Assembly (NCBI RefSeq): GCF_000718135.1
Contig: NZ_JOEM01000007.1
Coordinates: 248,001 to 312,000, forward strand
Reading direction: 5' to 3'
Source: Streptomyces cyaneofuscatus
GTDB taxonomy: Bacteria > Actinomycetota > Actinomycetes > Streptomycetales > Streptomycetaceae
DNA length: 64,000 bases
Each line of letters begins with the position of its first letter. Positions within the stretch are counted from its first letter, which is position 1. Both the position numbers and the translations under genes were made by a program. Below, one piece after another: positions 1 through 8,013 of this stretch. The notes under the pieces were generated by a model. The model saw only the letters and a program-made list of their open reading frames with translations, did no database searches and had not been told where the DNA came from.

Positions 1-1
1 G

Positions 2-538
2 CTGAGCCTCCTGCTGTCCGCCCGCATCCGCGCCTCCGTGGCCGTCGCGGCCGCCCGGGCCCTCTTCGACCACGGCATGCGCACCCCGCGCCGGATGGTG
101 GACGCCACCTGGCAGCAGCGGGTCGACGCGCTGGGGGAAGGCCACTACCGGCGTTACGACGAGCGCACCGCCACCCAGCTCGGTGACGGCGCCCAGCTCG
201 TGCTGGACACCTGGCGGGGTGATCTGCGGCGGCTGCGCGAGGAGGCCGACGGCGACCGGGACCGGCTGATGGAGGGGCTCCGGCGCGTCCCGGGCATCGG
301 ACCGGCCGGGGCCGACATCTTCGTACGCGAGGTGCAGTCCGTCTGGCCGGAGACCGGCCCCTGGCTGGGAGCGAAGGCGCTGCAGGGGGCCGAGCGGCTC
401 GGCCTGCCCACATCCCCCGGCAAGCCGGCCCGGGCGGCGCGCGGGCACGACGACGCGAGGTTCGCGGCCGCGCTCGTGCGGGCGGCCCTGGACAAGGACA
501 TCGTGGACGCGGTCACGGAGGCGGCACGCCGTCAGTAG
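2..538 (+). CDS. Helix-hairpin-helix endonuclease-like protein, 5' truncated by window edge
   Basis: The reading frame is open from the first bases of the window, so the gene very likely begins upstream; a GTG at 38 is a possible but less likely start. The segment around 'LMEGLRRVPGIGPAGADIF' is a helix-hairpin-helix of the type in HhH-GPD and endonuclease III-like proteins, which binds DNA backbone. I see no iron-sulphur cysteine cluster and no clear catalytic Lys/Asp pair. It resembles the short 'endonuclease' proteins widespread in actinobacteria, whose DNA substrate is unknown. The family match is by eye and the function is an inference. Confidence 0.6.
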   Translation: MSLLLSARIRASVAVAAARALFDHGMRTPRRMVDATWQQRVDALGEGHYRRYDERTATQLGDGAQLVLDTWRGDLRRLREEADGDRDRLMEGLRRVPGIGPAGADIFVREVQSVWPETGPWLGAKALQGAERLGLPTSPGKPARAARGHDDARFAAALVRAALDKDIVDAVTEAARRQ

Positions 539-563
539 CACCGCCCGCACGCGGGCCGGCGGA

Positions 564-609
564 CGCCCGTGGTCGGGCGGTACGGGCGCCCGTGGTCGGG
601 CGGTGCGGG
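564..609. repeat. Two tandem 23-bp repeats
   Basis: A 23-bp unit beginning CGCCCGTGGTCGGGCGG occurs twice in tandem with one base difference, followed by a partial third copy (610-619). It lies between the HhH gene and the CsbD-like gene, which converge here. GC-rich self-complementary stretches (CGCCCG/CGGGCG) suggest it could fold and act as a terminator. Confidence 0.5.
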
Positions 610-682
610 CGCCCGTACCCCCTACGCGCGGAAGCGCCCGTACCGTACGCACTGATCGCGACGGCACGGGCGCCCCACCACC

Positions 683-862
683 TCAGTGGCCGGAGGCTCC
701 CCGCAGTGCGCGGGCCCGCTCTTCCTCCCGGCGGGCCGCCTCCTGCTCCTGCCTTCCTTCGGCCTTCATCCGCTCGTCGCCGAGGGCGATGCCGTCCGAC
801 TCCTTCTTCATGCCTTTCAGCCGGCGCGCCTTGGCGCGGGCCATGTCGGTGCTCTTACCCAC
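683..862 (-). CDS. CsbD-like small stress protein
   Basis: This gives 59 aa from a GTG at 862, preceded by GGAGG at a 5-base spacing; an internal ATG at 844 would give 53 aa. The protein is very hydrophilic and Lys/Arg/Glu-rich. Its core, 'KGMKKESDGIALGDERMKAEGR', follows the spacing of CsbD family proteins (KGxxKExxGxxxGDERMxAEG), small stress-induced proteins of unknown biochemical role. The C-terminal half is a charged probable helix. The match is by motif only; a plain hypothetical protein is the alternative. Confidence 0.55.
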   Translation of the reverse strand: MGKSTDMARAKARRLKGMKKESDGIALGDERMKAEGRQEQEAARREEERARALRGASGH

Positions 863-952
863 AGCTGCCTCCGTACCGCGAGGAGATTCACGCTTCTCCC
901 TCCCACTATGCCTACGCGCGCCGCAGAACGCAGGAGGCCGCCGGTACGGGCT

Positions 953-1333
953 CTAGAGCACCGGACCGTCGTCCTCGTCCTCGGGCCCGCCGGCCTCGAC
1001 CCGCAGCGCCAGGTCCTGCAGGACATCGGCCGACGAGACGTCCGTCTGCCCGGAGTCGTGCACCTGCGCCAGCATCGTGAAAGCCAGCGTGAAGGCGCTC
1101 ACGAGCTGCTCCACCGCGCCGCCGACCTCGCGCCCGACCACGGTCACCACCTCCTCGACGGAGAAATCGTCGGGGATGGCGATGTGGGGCATCGTCTCGT
1201 TCAGCAGGGCGGTGACGGCGCCCGCTCCCGCATCCAGGTCTTCCCGTTCGAGGTCCGCCTCCAGCAGGCGCTGCATTTCGCGCGCCTCTGTGAGGATGCC
1301 GATCACGCGCTTCACGACTTCCCGTTGCTCCAT
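953..1333 (-). CDS. Hypothetical acidic helical protein
   Basis: The protein has 126 aa from ATG 1333; in-frame starts at 1345 and 1384 lengthen the N-terminus but have no better ribosome binding site. No family is recognised. It looks entirely alpha-helical (long stretches of Glu, Leu, Ala, Val) with no signal peptide or membrane segment, and it ends in an acidic tail (EDEDDGPVL). It is separated from the CsbD-like gene by about 90 bp and shares its strand. No function is proposed. Confidence 0.55.
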   Translation of the reverse strand: MEQREVVKRVIGILTEAREMQRLLEADLEREDLDAGAGAVTALLNETMPHIAIPDDFSVEEVVTVVGREVGGAVEQLVSAFTLAFTMLAQVHDSGQTDVSSADVLQDLALRVEAGGPEDEDDGPVL

Positions 1334-1417
1334 GGCCGCGAGCATAGGGCGTGCGCACCGGTCACCACGTGCGGTGGAGTGCACTTCTGTGCGGCGTCCG
1401 TGTGCTGCCGCGGTGGT

Positions 1418-3007
1418 TCAGCCGGTGTCGCGCACCGCCACGATGCCGTTGAAGACCCCCGCGTACGCCGTGCCGTCCGGGCCGATGGTGATGGGCGCCC
1501 AGTTGTTGTCGTACGCCGGTCCGGTGCCGGTCAGCTTGCGCCAACGGCGTTCACCGGTGCGGAAGTCGACGGCGGTGAGGTACCAGGCGTCGATGCCGAG
1601 GGCGTTGGGCTCCTTCTCGTAGAAGTAGAGCAGCCCGTTGGCGGTGGAGAGCTTGGGCACGGTGGAGGGTGAGCGGACGGCGCTCTCCCACACGGTGTCG
1701 CACCCGCTGCCGTCGGGCCGTACGTCGATGCGGGTGACACCGCCGACGACGCTGCGGCCCAGGAGGAGCGAGGTGGGGTTCTCGTAGCCGTAGTAGTTCT
1801 CGACGACCAGGCTGTTGCCCCAGCTGATGAGGGAGTTGTCGGTGGTGGAGCGCCCGGAGCCGAAGACGGGGACCGAGCAGACCAGGCGGCGGTCGGCGGG
1901 GACGTCGGTGCCCCGGCGGTAGACGAGGACGTTCATGCGGTCGTTCGCGTTGTCGGTGATCGCCACGTACTCCTCACCGGTGCCGAAGAGGTCCGGCGTG
2001 GTCCCCGAGCCCTGGTTCACCGAGCCGGGCTTGGTGCCCGTGCCCCGGTCGTAGGTCTGGCGCCACTGGATGCGCGGGGTGCCGTCGGGGTCGGCCGTGA
2101 AGCTGTAGAGGGCGTGGTCGGAGACGATGGAGACCCCGTCCCGGGCCACGGAGAAGGAGTTCTGGATCTCCTCGCCGGCCAGCCGGACGGAGCGGATGAC
2201 GGAGGTCTCCGGGTCGACCGTGCCGACCCGGCCGAGCCGGGTGACCCACCAGATGCGGCCCTGCCAGTCGGGCATCACGGAGGTGACGGGGTCGCAGGTG
2301 CCGCTGGGGAAGAGGTCGGTCCAGCTGACGCAGTCGTGCGGGACCTGCCCGGTGAGGTCCCAGTCGTTCTCGACGGTGAACTCCCAGCGGCCGGCCGCGT
2401 TCTGCCGGTGGGCGATGCGCAGGACGTGCTGGCGCGAGTCGGCGAGGACGACCCGGTCCCGGTCGTCCAGGTAGAAGTAGGCGCCGCCCGAGGTGTCCTT
2501 GAAGATACGTGAGAAGTCGAGGCGCGTGATCGCCTCGACGGTGGACGAGCGCTGCGGCAGCTTGTACTCGGCCAGCGTGTCGAGGGTGCGCGGGTCGAGC
2601 AGCTTGAGCAGGAAGCCGGTGAAGGTCCCGCAGACCGTGATCAGCCGGCCGGCCGTGTCGAAGGTGGCGGTGGCGCACTCGCCGCCGACCGGGGCGATCT
2701 TCTCGCTGACCACTTCCGGGTTCCGGCCGAGCGGCCCGGAGTACGGGTGGGTGCCGCTGCCCGCCGCGTCCGCGTGCATGCCGCTGCGGCCGTTGGGGGC
2801 GAGGTACGGGTGTTGCGGGGGCGCCTGGCCGGGGACCGGGGAGGCGGTGGCGGGCGCGCCCTGGTAGTCGCTGACCAGGCGGTGACCGGGAGCCTTCGGG
2901 ATGTCGTCGGCCACCGCAGGGGCCGCGGGGCCTAGGAGGGTGACGGAGGCGACGGCGAGCGTCAGGGCCAGGACGCGGGTGAGCGCACGGCGGTACGGCG
3001 GGGGCAT
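1418..3007 (-). CDS. Secreted beta-propeller-like protein
   Basis: The protein has 529 aa and starts at ATG 3007 behind AAGGAG. A Sec signal peptide is clear: 'RRALTR', a hydrophobic stretch, then cleavage after an Ala-rich segment near residue 33 (AVA/DDIP). The mature part carries repeated short segments such as 'DWQGRIWWVTRLGRVGTVDPE' and 'GPDGTAYAGVFNGIVAV', typical of PQQ/NHL-like propeller blades. No catalytic motif is seen and the substrate is unknown. It is probably an exported binding or structural protein. It is monocistronic, with 184 bp of non-coding DNA upstream. Confidence 0.6.
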   Translation of the reverse strand: MPPPYRRALTRVLALTLAVASVTLLGPAAPAVADDIPKAPGHRLVSDYQGAPATASPVPGQAPPQHPYLAPNGRSGMHADAAGSGTHPYSGPLGRNPEVVSEKIAPVGGECATATFDTAGRLITVCGTFTGFLLKLLDPRTLDTLAEYKLPQRSSTVEAITRLDFSRIFKDTSGGAYFYLDDRDRVVLADSRQHVLRIAHRQNAAGRWEFTVENDWDLTGQVPHDCVSWTDLFPSGTCDPVTSVMPDWQGRIWWVTRLGRVGTVDPETSVIRSVRLAGEEIQNSFSVARDGVSIVSDHALYSFTADPDGTPRIQWRQTYDRGTGTKPGSVNQGSGTTPDLFGTGEEYVAITDNANDRMNVLVYRRGTDVPADRRLVCSVPVFGSGRSTTDNSLISWGNSLVVENYYGYENPTSLLLGRSVVGGVTRIDVRPDGSGCDTVWESAVRSPSTVPKLSTANGLLYFYEKEPNALGIDAWYLTAVDFRTGERRWRKLTGTGPAYDNNWAPITIGPDGTAYAGVFNGIVAVRDTG

Positions 3008-3191
3008 CGGGCTCCTTGATTACGGACGGGGGTCGCGCCGCCGCCCGACGTTAGGACGCACCCCTTGAAGTGTCCATGGAAAGCAGAAGGGTTTCGCGGG
3101 CACGACACACGGCCGCAACACCGCGCCACGTGCGGCAACGCCCGCCACACACCGAGCCGAGCCCCGTCCGCCTGTCCCTGCCGCCTGTCCG

Positions 3192-3950
3192 CTATCCGCT
3201 CGCCCGTCCGCGCGGCGGGAGCTTCTTGCGCGAGCGGTTCTCCAGCATCGCCCGGCGGATCCGGGCCGCCGCCGCGTGGGCGTGCTCCGGGGTCGCGGTG
3301 TGGTCGGCGACCGAGGTGACGAACCGGTGCAAGGGCTGCCGGCAGCGGGTGCACGGGGCGTCGGTCGTGGCGAGGTGGCCGTCCTCGCACTCGGGGTCGG
3401 AACAGGAACCGGGCACCAGCAGCTGCTCGGCGATGTCCTGGGCGCTCCAGCGCCGGCGGCCGTCCTCGTCCTTCTCGTTGAGGGCGTGGGCCCAGCGCAG
3501 GTTCCAGCGGCGTTCGATGCGCTCCCGGAGGAGACCGGCGCTGCGGTTACGGCCCAGCTCGTCGTGGATCAGGTCGTGGACGGTGCTCGGGACCCGGCCG
3601 CCGAGCGCCTGGAGGAGCTGCTGCGGCAGCGCCTGGAGGACATAGCCGCGCGGATTGCTCTTGGCGTTCTCCCGCCAGCGGTCGCAGGCGCAGGACCCGT
3701 CGGGCCTTCTCGGCGCGTGGCAGCGCTCGCACAGCCCGCGGCACTCGGCGCACAGCCCGCCGTCGAGCCCGTCCAGGTGGGGCGCGGGCGCCCGGCCGCA
3801 CTCCTGGCAGCAGGCGGCGCACGGGCCGCAGAGCCGCTCGTTGCCTGCCTTCGTCGTCCAGGTACGCATCTGGCACCGGCAGCAGAGGCCGGTGTTGCAG
3901 TACTCGTGGTGGGCGGCGCCCGAGTGGCGTCCGGGGGGCGGAAAGGACAT
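3192..3950 (-). CDS. Cysteine-rich zinc-ribbon-like protein
   Basis: The protein has 252 aa. The N-terminal third carries many Cys pairs (CCRCQ, CGPCAACC, CAECRGLCERC), and further pairs occur near residue 180 (CSDPEC, CTRC), consistent with several zinc ribbons or knuckles. The middle section (about 90-170) is helical and basic. No signal peptide is present, so it is probably cytoplasmic. The family is not recognised. The start ATG at 3950 has only a weak GGGCAG upstream and is uncertain. Confidence 0.5.
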   Translation of the reverse strand: MSFPPPGRHSGAAHHEYCNTGLCCRCQMRTWTTKAGNERLCGPCAACCQECGRAPAPHLDGLDGGLCAECRGLCERCHAPRRPDGSCACDRWRENAKSNPRGYVLQALPQQLLQALGGRVPSTVHDLIHDELGRNRSAGLLRERIERRWNLRWAHALNEKDEDGRRRWSAQDIAEQLLVPGSCSDPECEDGHLATTDAPCTRCRQPLHRFVTSVADHTATPEHAHAAAARIRRAMLENRSRKKLPPRGRASG

Positions 3951-3984
3951 CTGCCCATTGTGCGGGATCGCCCGGCACAGCGTG

Positions 3985-4010
3985 GCCGGTCCCGCCGGGG
4001 CGGGACCGGC
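3985..4010. terminator. 12-bp GC-rich hairpin
   Basis: A perfect inverted repeat (GCCGGTCCCGCC and its complement) separated by two bases lies just downstream of the small membrane-protein gene (minus strand) and upstream of the Cys-rich gene. Its position and strength suggest a factor-independent-like terminator, without a U-tract as is usual in Streptomyces. Confidence 0.6.
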
Positions 4011-4018
4011 GGCCGGAT

Positions 4019-4213
4019 TCAGGGATGCAGGCCGCTGACCAGGTTGGCGGTGGCGCCGATCCCGTCGTGGATGGTCGGCGCCATGCTCGTACTGGCCAGC
4101 AGGAAGCCCAGCAGGGCGCAGACGATCGCGTGCGAGAGCTTCAGCCCGCCGTTGCGGAGGAAGATCACCGCCAGGATCGTCAGCAGCACCACCAATGAGA
4201 TCGAAATGACCAT
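4019..4213 (-). CDS. Small two-helix membrane protein
   Basis: The protein has 64 aa and starts at ATG 4213 behind GGAGG (6 bases). It has two hydrophobic segments, residues about 3-19 (ISISLVVLLTILAVIFL) and 27-43 (SHAIVCALLGFLLASTS), with a short basic loop between. Similar small proteins are common in Streptomyces, but I know no function for them. It may be cotranscribed with nothing, because a strong hairpin follows at 3985. Confidence 0.6.
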   Translation of the reverse strand: MVISISLVVLLTILAVIFLRNGGLKLSHAIVCALLGFLLASTSMAPTIHDGIGATANLVSGLHP

Positions 4214-4330
4214 GGCCAGCCTCCTCCGCCGCGCCGGATTTGCGGCATTCGGCCGCCAGTGTGGCGCAGCGGGGCGGCCGTTCGGCGCACTGGCGTGTCC
4301 GCCGAACGGGTACTCCCGGGCTGTGCGGTG

Positions 4331-5242
4331 TTACGGGGTCGGAGCCACGCCCGTCCGCGCGCGGAGGAAGCGTTCGAGCCCGGCCAGGTCGTCGGTGTTG
4401 AGGTGGTCGACCCCGGCGGCCAGCAGCTCGCTCCAGACCGCCTTACGCTCGGGTCCCGGCAGGTCGGGGGTGGCCCAGAAGCGGATACGGCGGCCCTCGC
4501 GGTGGGCGGCCAGGACGAGGGTGCGGAGCCGGTCACGCTCGGCGCGGGGGAAGGGGCCCGCACCGAGCCAGCCGAAGGTCTGGGTCCAGTTGGCGCTGAT
4601 CAGCGGGGTGAACGAGGCGGGCGACGCGGTACCGAGGTCGTCGAGGCGTCCGTCGTAGAAGGCGAGGCGGGTGCGCTGGATCTCCATCGGCGCCCGGGCG
4701 GCGCGGTCGCCCGAGATGACGGCGGTGACCGCTCCGCGCCGGACCCGGCCGTGGTGGTAGCGGGTGAACAGGGAGCCGTAACGGGTGAGCTGCCGGTCGA
4801 GCTCGCGGTAGGCGGCGACGCCGTCGGCCTTGATGTCGATGAGGAGTTGCAGGGGCCGGCGGTGGTGCGGGTGCACGCTGCCGTGTCCGGCCCGGACCAG
4901 GGCGCGTAACGGTTCGAGGTAGAGGCCGGCGAGGGTGCGGCTGGGGTCGAGCCCGGCGGGGTCGTGGGCGACCAGCAGTTCGCCGTCGACGAGGAAGATG
5001 TCGGCCTCGACGCTGGTGAAGCCGTGCGCGAGGGCGTCGTGGAGCGGACGTGGGTGCAGGTAGTCGTTGTGCGCGTGGGCGTGGCGGAGAGGGCGGAGCC
5101 TGGAGGGGCGGCCGACGGTGGCCGGGGACGCGGCGACCGGGGACGCGGCGGCTACTCCGGCGGGAGCGGCGATCACCGCGGCGGCGGTGGCGAGGGTGAC
5201 GGTGAGGGCGCGGCGGCGGGTCGGGGCGGGCGGTACAGCCAT
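4331..5242 (-). CDS. Secreted PLC/glycerophosphodiesterase-like phosphodiesterase
   Basis: The protein has 303 aa and starts at ATG 5242 with GGGAG upstream. The N-terminus has a Tat-like signal (RRRALTVTLATAAAV). The mature region begins with 'HAHNDYLHPRPLHDAL', and has 'SVEADIFLVDGELLVAHD' and 'LLIDIKADG', the metal and catalytic His/Glu/Asp pattern of the GDPD/PI-PLC TIM barrel, here of the uncharacterised PLC-like branch (HAHNDY motif). It probably hydrolyses a phosphodiester outside the cell; the substrate is unknown. It is monocistronic. Confidence 0.7.
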   Translation of the reverse strand: MAVPPAPTRRRALTVTLATAAAVIAAPAGVAAASPVAASPATVGRPSRLRPLRHAHAHNDYLHPRPLHDALAHGFTSVEADIFLVDGELLVAHDPAGLDPSRTLAGLYLEPLRALVRAGHGSVHPHHRRPLQLLIDIKADGVAAYRELDRQLTRYGSLFTRYHHGRVRRGAVTAVISGDRAARAPMEIQRTRLAFYDGRLDDLGTASPASFTPLISANWTQTFGWLGAGPFPRAERDRLRTLVLAAHREGRRIRFWATPDLPGPERKAVWSELLAAGVDHLNTDDLAGLERFLRARTGVAPTP

Positions 5243-5446
5243 GGAGGCTCCCTGAAGCGTCGGCGGGGCCCGGGACGGGCCGGACGCGACGAGTATGGTG
5301 CCGACCGGCAGCCGATCGTCAGGTACCTGCCATGTATTGGCCCGATCGTCGCCCGCCGGTCAGCGCTTGATAAGCTGTCAGCGACTTCTCAGGCCTTCCC
5401 GCCGCGGATCCACAACCACATCCGCATCCACCGGGGAGGCTTTTTC

Positions 5447-5502
5447 ATGCCTCACCACACACACATACGCGTACTCCTCGCCACAGCGGCCGACCGCCCC
5501 CG
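5447..5502 (+). pseudogene. Possible 5' remnant of a lost gene
   Basis: An ATG at 5447 is preceded by an unusually strong ribosome binding site (GGGGAGG, 5433-5439, spacing 7) and starts 'MPHHTHIRVLLATAADRP'. After about 18 codons the frame runs antisense into the 3' end of the ABC ATPase gene, where it looks like a shadow frame. This could be the leftover start of a gene truncated by a deletion, or chance. Confidence 0.25.
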
Positions 5503-6177
5503 TCACCCCAGCGGCACGCTCTCCGCGTTCCGCTCGCCCCAGCGGACCGTCCGGTCGCACCAGCGTTCCAGCAGCACCCGGTCGTGGCCGACGGCCAGGA
5601 GCGCGGCGCCGGACTCCGCGCGGTACGCCTCCACCACGGCGACCAGCGCGGCCGTCGTCGAGGCGTCCAGCATCGCGGTCATCTCGTCGCAGATCAGCAG
5701 CCCCGGCCGCAGCACGAGCGCCCGCGCCAGGCAGGCCCGCTGGAGCTGCCCGTCGCTCACCGCGTGCGGGCGGCGCTCCAGCAGTTCGGCGGAGAGGCCG
5801 ACCAGCGGGGCCAGCTCCGCCACCCGGGCCGGGACCTCGCGGCGGCGGCCGGTGGACCGGAGGGGCTGGGCGATGAGTTCGCGCAGGCTGAGGCGGGGGT
5901 CGGCGGAGAGACGGGGCTGTTGGAAGACGACGCCCACGGCCGTGCGCTGCTCCTGCGGGGCGCGGTGCCGCCAGCCGCGTACGACCGTCCCGTCGAGGGT
6001 CATGGTTCCGGCGTCCGGGCGGTGCAGGAGGGCGGCGACCTTGGCCAGGGTGGACTTGCCGCAGCCACTGGGGCCCAGGAGCCCCACCGCCTCGCCGTGC
6101 CCGACGATCAGGGAGACGTCGCGGACGACCGGGGCGCGGCGGTCGTACCCGGCGGTGATACGGGTCAGCTCAAGCAT
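5503..6177 (-). CDS. nikE: ABC transporter ATP-binding protein (NikE-like)
   Basis: The protein has 224 aa and is the last gene of a five-gene importer operon. Walker A GPSGCGKST is at residues 35-43, Walker B LLICDE at about 160, and the switch His at 198. The ABC signature is degenerate: VSDGQLQR instead of LSGGQ. It lacks the C-terminal oligopeptide-binding extension of the partner NikD-like subunit. It overlaps the upstream gene by 8 bp, indicating translational coupling. It should energise nickel or peptide uptake with the other four subunits. Confidence 0.7.
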   Translation of the reverse strand: MLELTRITAGYDRRAPVVRDVSLIVGHGEAVGLLGPSGCGKSTLAKVAALLHRPDAGTMTLDGTVVRGWRHRAPQEQRTAVGVVFQQPRLSADPRLSLRELIAQPLRSTGRRREVPARVAELAPLVGLSAELLERRPHAVSDGQLQRACLARALVLRPGLLICDEMTAMLDASTTAALVAVVEAYRAESGAALLAVGHDRVLLERWCDRTVRWGERNAESVPLG

Positions 6178-7156
6178 CGGCGGCCGCCTTCGTGAGGGAG
6201 TGCGACGCGCGGCCGGTCAGCCCGTGGTGGCAGGCGAGGCCGTCGTCGAAGGCCGGGCGTTCGGTGGTGCAGCGGGCGTCGGCGCGGGTGCACCGGGCGG
6301 CGAAGGCGCAGCCGTCGGGGAGCGCGCCGAGTTCGGGCGGCATGCCGGGGATGGGGGCGAAGTCCCGTTCGGGCAGGGCGTCGAGCAGGCCCTTGGCGTA
6401 CGGGTGGCGGGGGCCGGGTGCGCCGAAGAAGGGGCCGGCGTCGGCGATCTCGACGATCCGGCCCGCGTACATCACGGCGACCCGGTCCGCGATCCGCTCG
6501 GCCGCCGCCAGGTCGTGGGTGATGATCAGCAGCGCCCGGCCCTCGTCGGTGTGGCGGCGCAGTTCGTCGACGGTCCGCTCGACCAGGTCCCGGTCGAGGC
6601 CGGTGGTCGGCTCGTCCGCCAGGAGCAGCGGGGCGTCGCCGATCAGGGCGAGGGCGGTGGCGGCGCGCTGGGCGAGGCCGCCGGAGAGTTCGTGCGGGTA
6701 GCGGTCGAGATGGTCGGCCGGGAACGAGGCGCGGGCAGCCGCCTCCCGTACAGCCGCGGCCCCGCGCACCCCGGTCAGCTCCCGCAGGGTCTCCTCCAGC
6801 TGGGCGCGGACGGTGCGCACGGGTGTGAGGTGGGCGGCGGGGCTCTGCGGTACGAGGCCGATGCGCCGTCCCCGTACCGTACGGGCCAGCGTCCGCTCCC
6901 CCGCCGTCAGCAGGTCGATGTCCCCGCCGAGCACCGCGCTGCCGGTGGTCTGCGCGTTGGCCGGGAGCAGGCCGAGCAGGGCGGAGGCGAGCACCGACTT
7001 GCCGCAGCCGCTCTCGCCGACCAGGGCGAGGCACTCCCCCGGCGCGACGGAGAACCGGGCGCCGGTGACGGCGGCGATGTCCCGGCCGCCGCGCATCCGG
7101 AAACGTACGGACAGGTTCTGGACGTCGAGGACGGCCGCAGCGTGGTCGCGGGTCAC
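6170..7156 (-). CDS. nikD: ABC transporter ATP-binding protein (NikD-like)
   Basis: The protein has 328 aa. A GTG start at 7156 overlaps the permease stop (GTGA); an upstream ATG at 7378 would run far into the permease gene and is rejected. Walker A GESGCGKS is at residues 47-54, the signature is 'LSGGLAQR', and Walker B is 'LLLADEPTTGLD'. The C-terminal Cys-containing 'GCAFAARC..ADARC' segment is the oligopeptide/dipeptide/nickel ATPase extension. It forms the ATPase heterodimer with the NikE-like subunit. Confidence 0.75.
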   Translation of the reverse strand: MTRDHAAAVLDVQNLSVRFRMRGGRDIAAVTGARFSVAPGECLALVGESGCGKSVLASALLGLLPANAQTTGSAVLGGDIDLLTAGERTLARTVRGRRIGLVPQSPAAHLTPVRTVRAQLEETLRELTGVRGAAAVREAAARASFPADHLDRYPHELSGGLAQRAATALALIGDAPLLLADEPTTGLDRDLVERTVDELRRHTDEGRALLIITHDLAAAERIADRVAVMYAGRIVEIADAGPFFGAPGPRHPYAKGLLDALPERDFAPIPGMPPELGALPDGCAFAARCTRADARCTTERPAFDDGLACHHGLTGRASHSLTKAAADA

Positions 7157-8013
7157 AGCATCAGCTCCGATTTCCGGCGCGGGTTGATCCGGTCCCGCCA
7201 GGCTCCGGCGATCCCCGCCAGGGCGAGCGTCGGGATGATCAGGAAGAGGCCGGGGAAGAGCGTCGGCCACCAGTCCCCCGCGAGCAGCGAACCGCGCGCG
7301 GACTGGACGAGGTTGCCGAGGCTGGCCTGGTGGGCGGGGAGTCCGAGCCCGAGGAAGGAGAGCGCGGACTCGTGCCACATGGCGTGCGGCACCATGAGGA
7401 CCGCCGCGAGCCCGGCCTGCGGGAGCACCCCGGGCAGCAGGTGGCGCACGATGACCCGGACCCGGGAGGCACCGCCGGAGACGGCCGCGTCGATGAAGGG
7501 GCGCGAGCGCAGCGAGAGCACCTCGGAGCGGACGATCCGGGCGGTGGAGATCCAGTGGGTGAGGGCCACCGAGATGATGACCGGCCAGACCCCGGGCCGG
7601 AACATCGCCACGATGAAGATGCCGAGCAGCAGGTGCGGGATGGAGGACAGGGTGTCGACGATCCGCATCACGACCCGGTCCGGCCAGCCGCCGAACGACC
7701 CGGCGAGCGCGCCGATCGCCGTACCGATGACGGTGGCGGTGAGGGCCGCGACCAGTCCGACCAGCAGCGAGACGCGGAGCCCGTAGACACAGCGCAGCAG
7801 CAGGTCGCGCCCGACGTCGTCCGTCCCGAAGGGGTGGGCCCAGGACGGCGGGTGGAGCTTGTTCGAGAGGTCGACGGCCTGCTGGTCGAGTTGGGCCAGC
7901 GGCGGCACGATCAGCACGGCGAGCGCGACGGCGACGACGATGGTCACGGAGGTGGCGACCCGGATACGGCGGGTGGTGCGGCCCGGCAGCGGGGCGAGCG
8001 CGGTCTCAGCCAT
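7153..8013 (-). CDS. nikC: ABC transporter permease (NikC/DppC-like)
   Basis: The protein has 286 aa, with an N-terminal membrane segment followed by 'HPFGTDDVGRDLLLRCVYG', the typical DppC/NikC periplasmic motif. About five further hydrophobic segments carry the coupling motif 'AAVSGGASRVRVIVRHLLP' (EAA-like loop). The start at ATG 8013 overlaps the end of the nikB-like gene by 8 bp. It is an inner-membrane channel subunit of the nickel/peptide-type importer. Confidence 0.75.
   Translation of the reverse strand: MAETALAPLPGRTTRRIRVATSVTIVVAVALAVLIVPPLAQLDQQAVDLSNKLHPPSWAHPFGTDDVGRDLLLRCVYGLRVSLLVGLVAALTATVIGTAIGALAGSFGGWPDRVVMRIVDTLSSIPHLLLGIFIVAMFRPGVWPVIISVALTHWISTARIVRSEVLSLRSRPFIDAAVSGGASRVRVIVRHLLPGVLPQAGLAAVLMVPHAMWHESALSFLGLGLPAHQASLGNLVQSARGSLLAGDWWPTLFPGLFLIIPTLALAGIAGAWRDRINPRRKSELML

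Noticed and set aside
4964..7786. A 940-codon open frame on the plus strand
   Set aside because: It is antisense to the phosphodiesterase and three nik genes, has low-complexity Arg/Gly/Ser composition and no family motif. This is typical of shadow frames in high-GC DNA.
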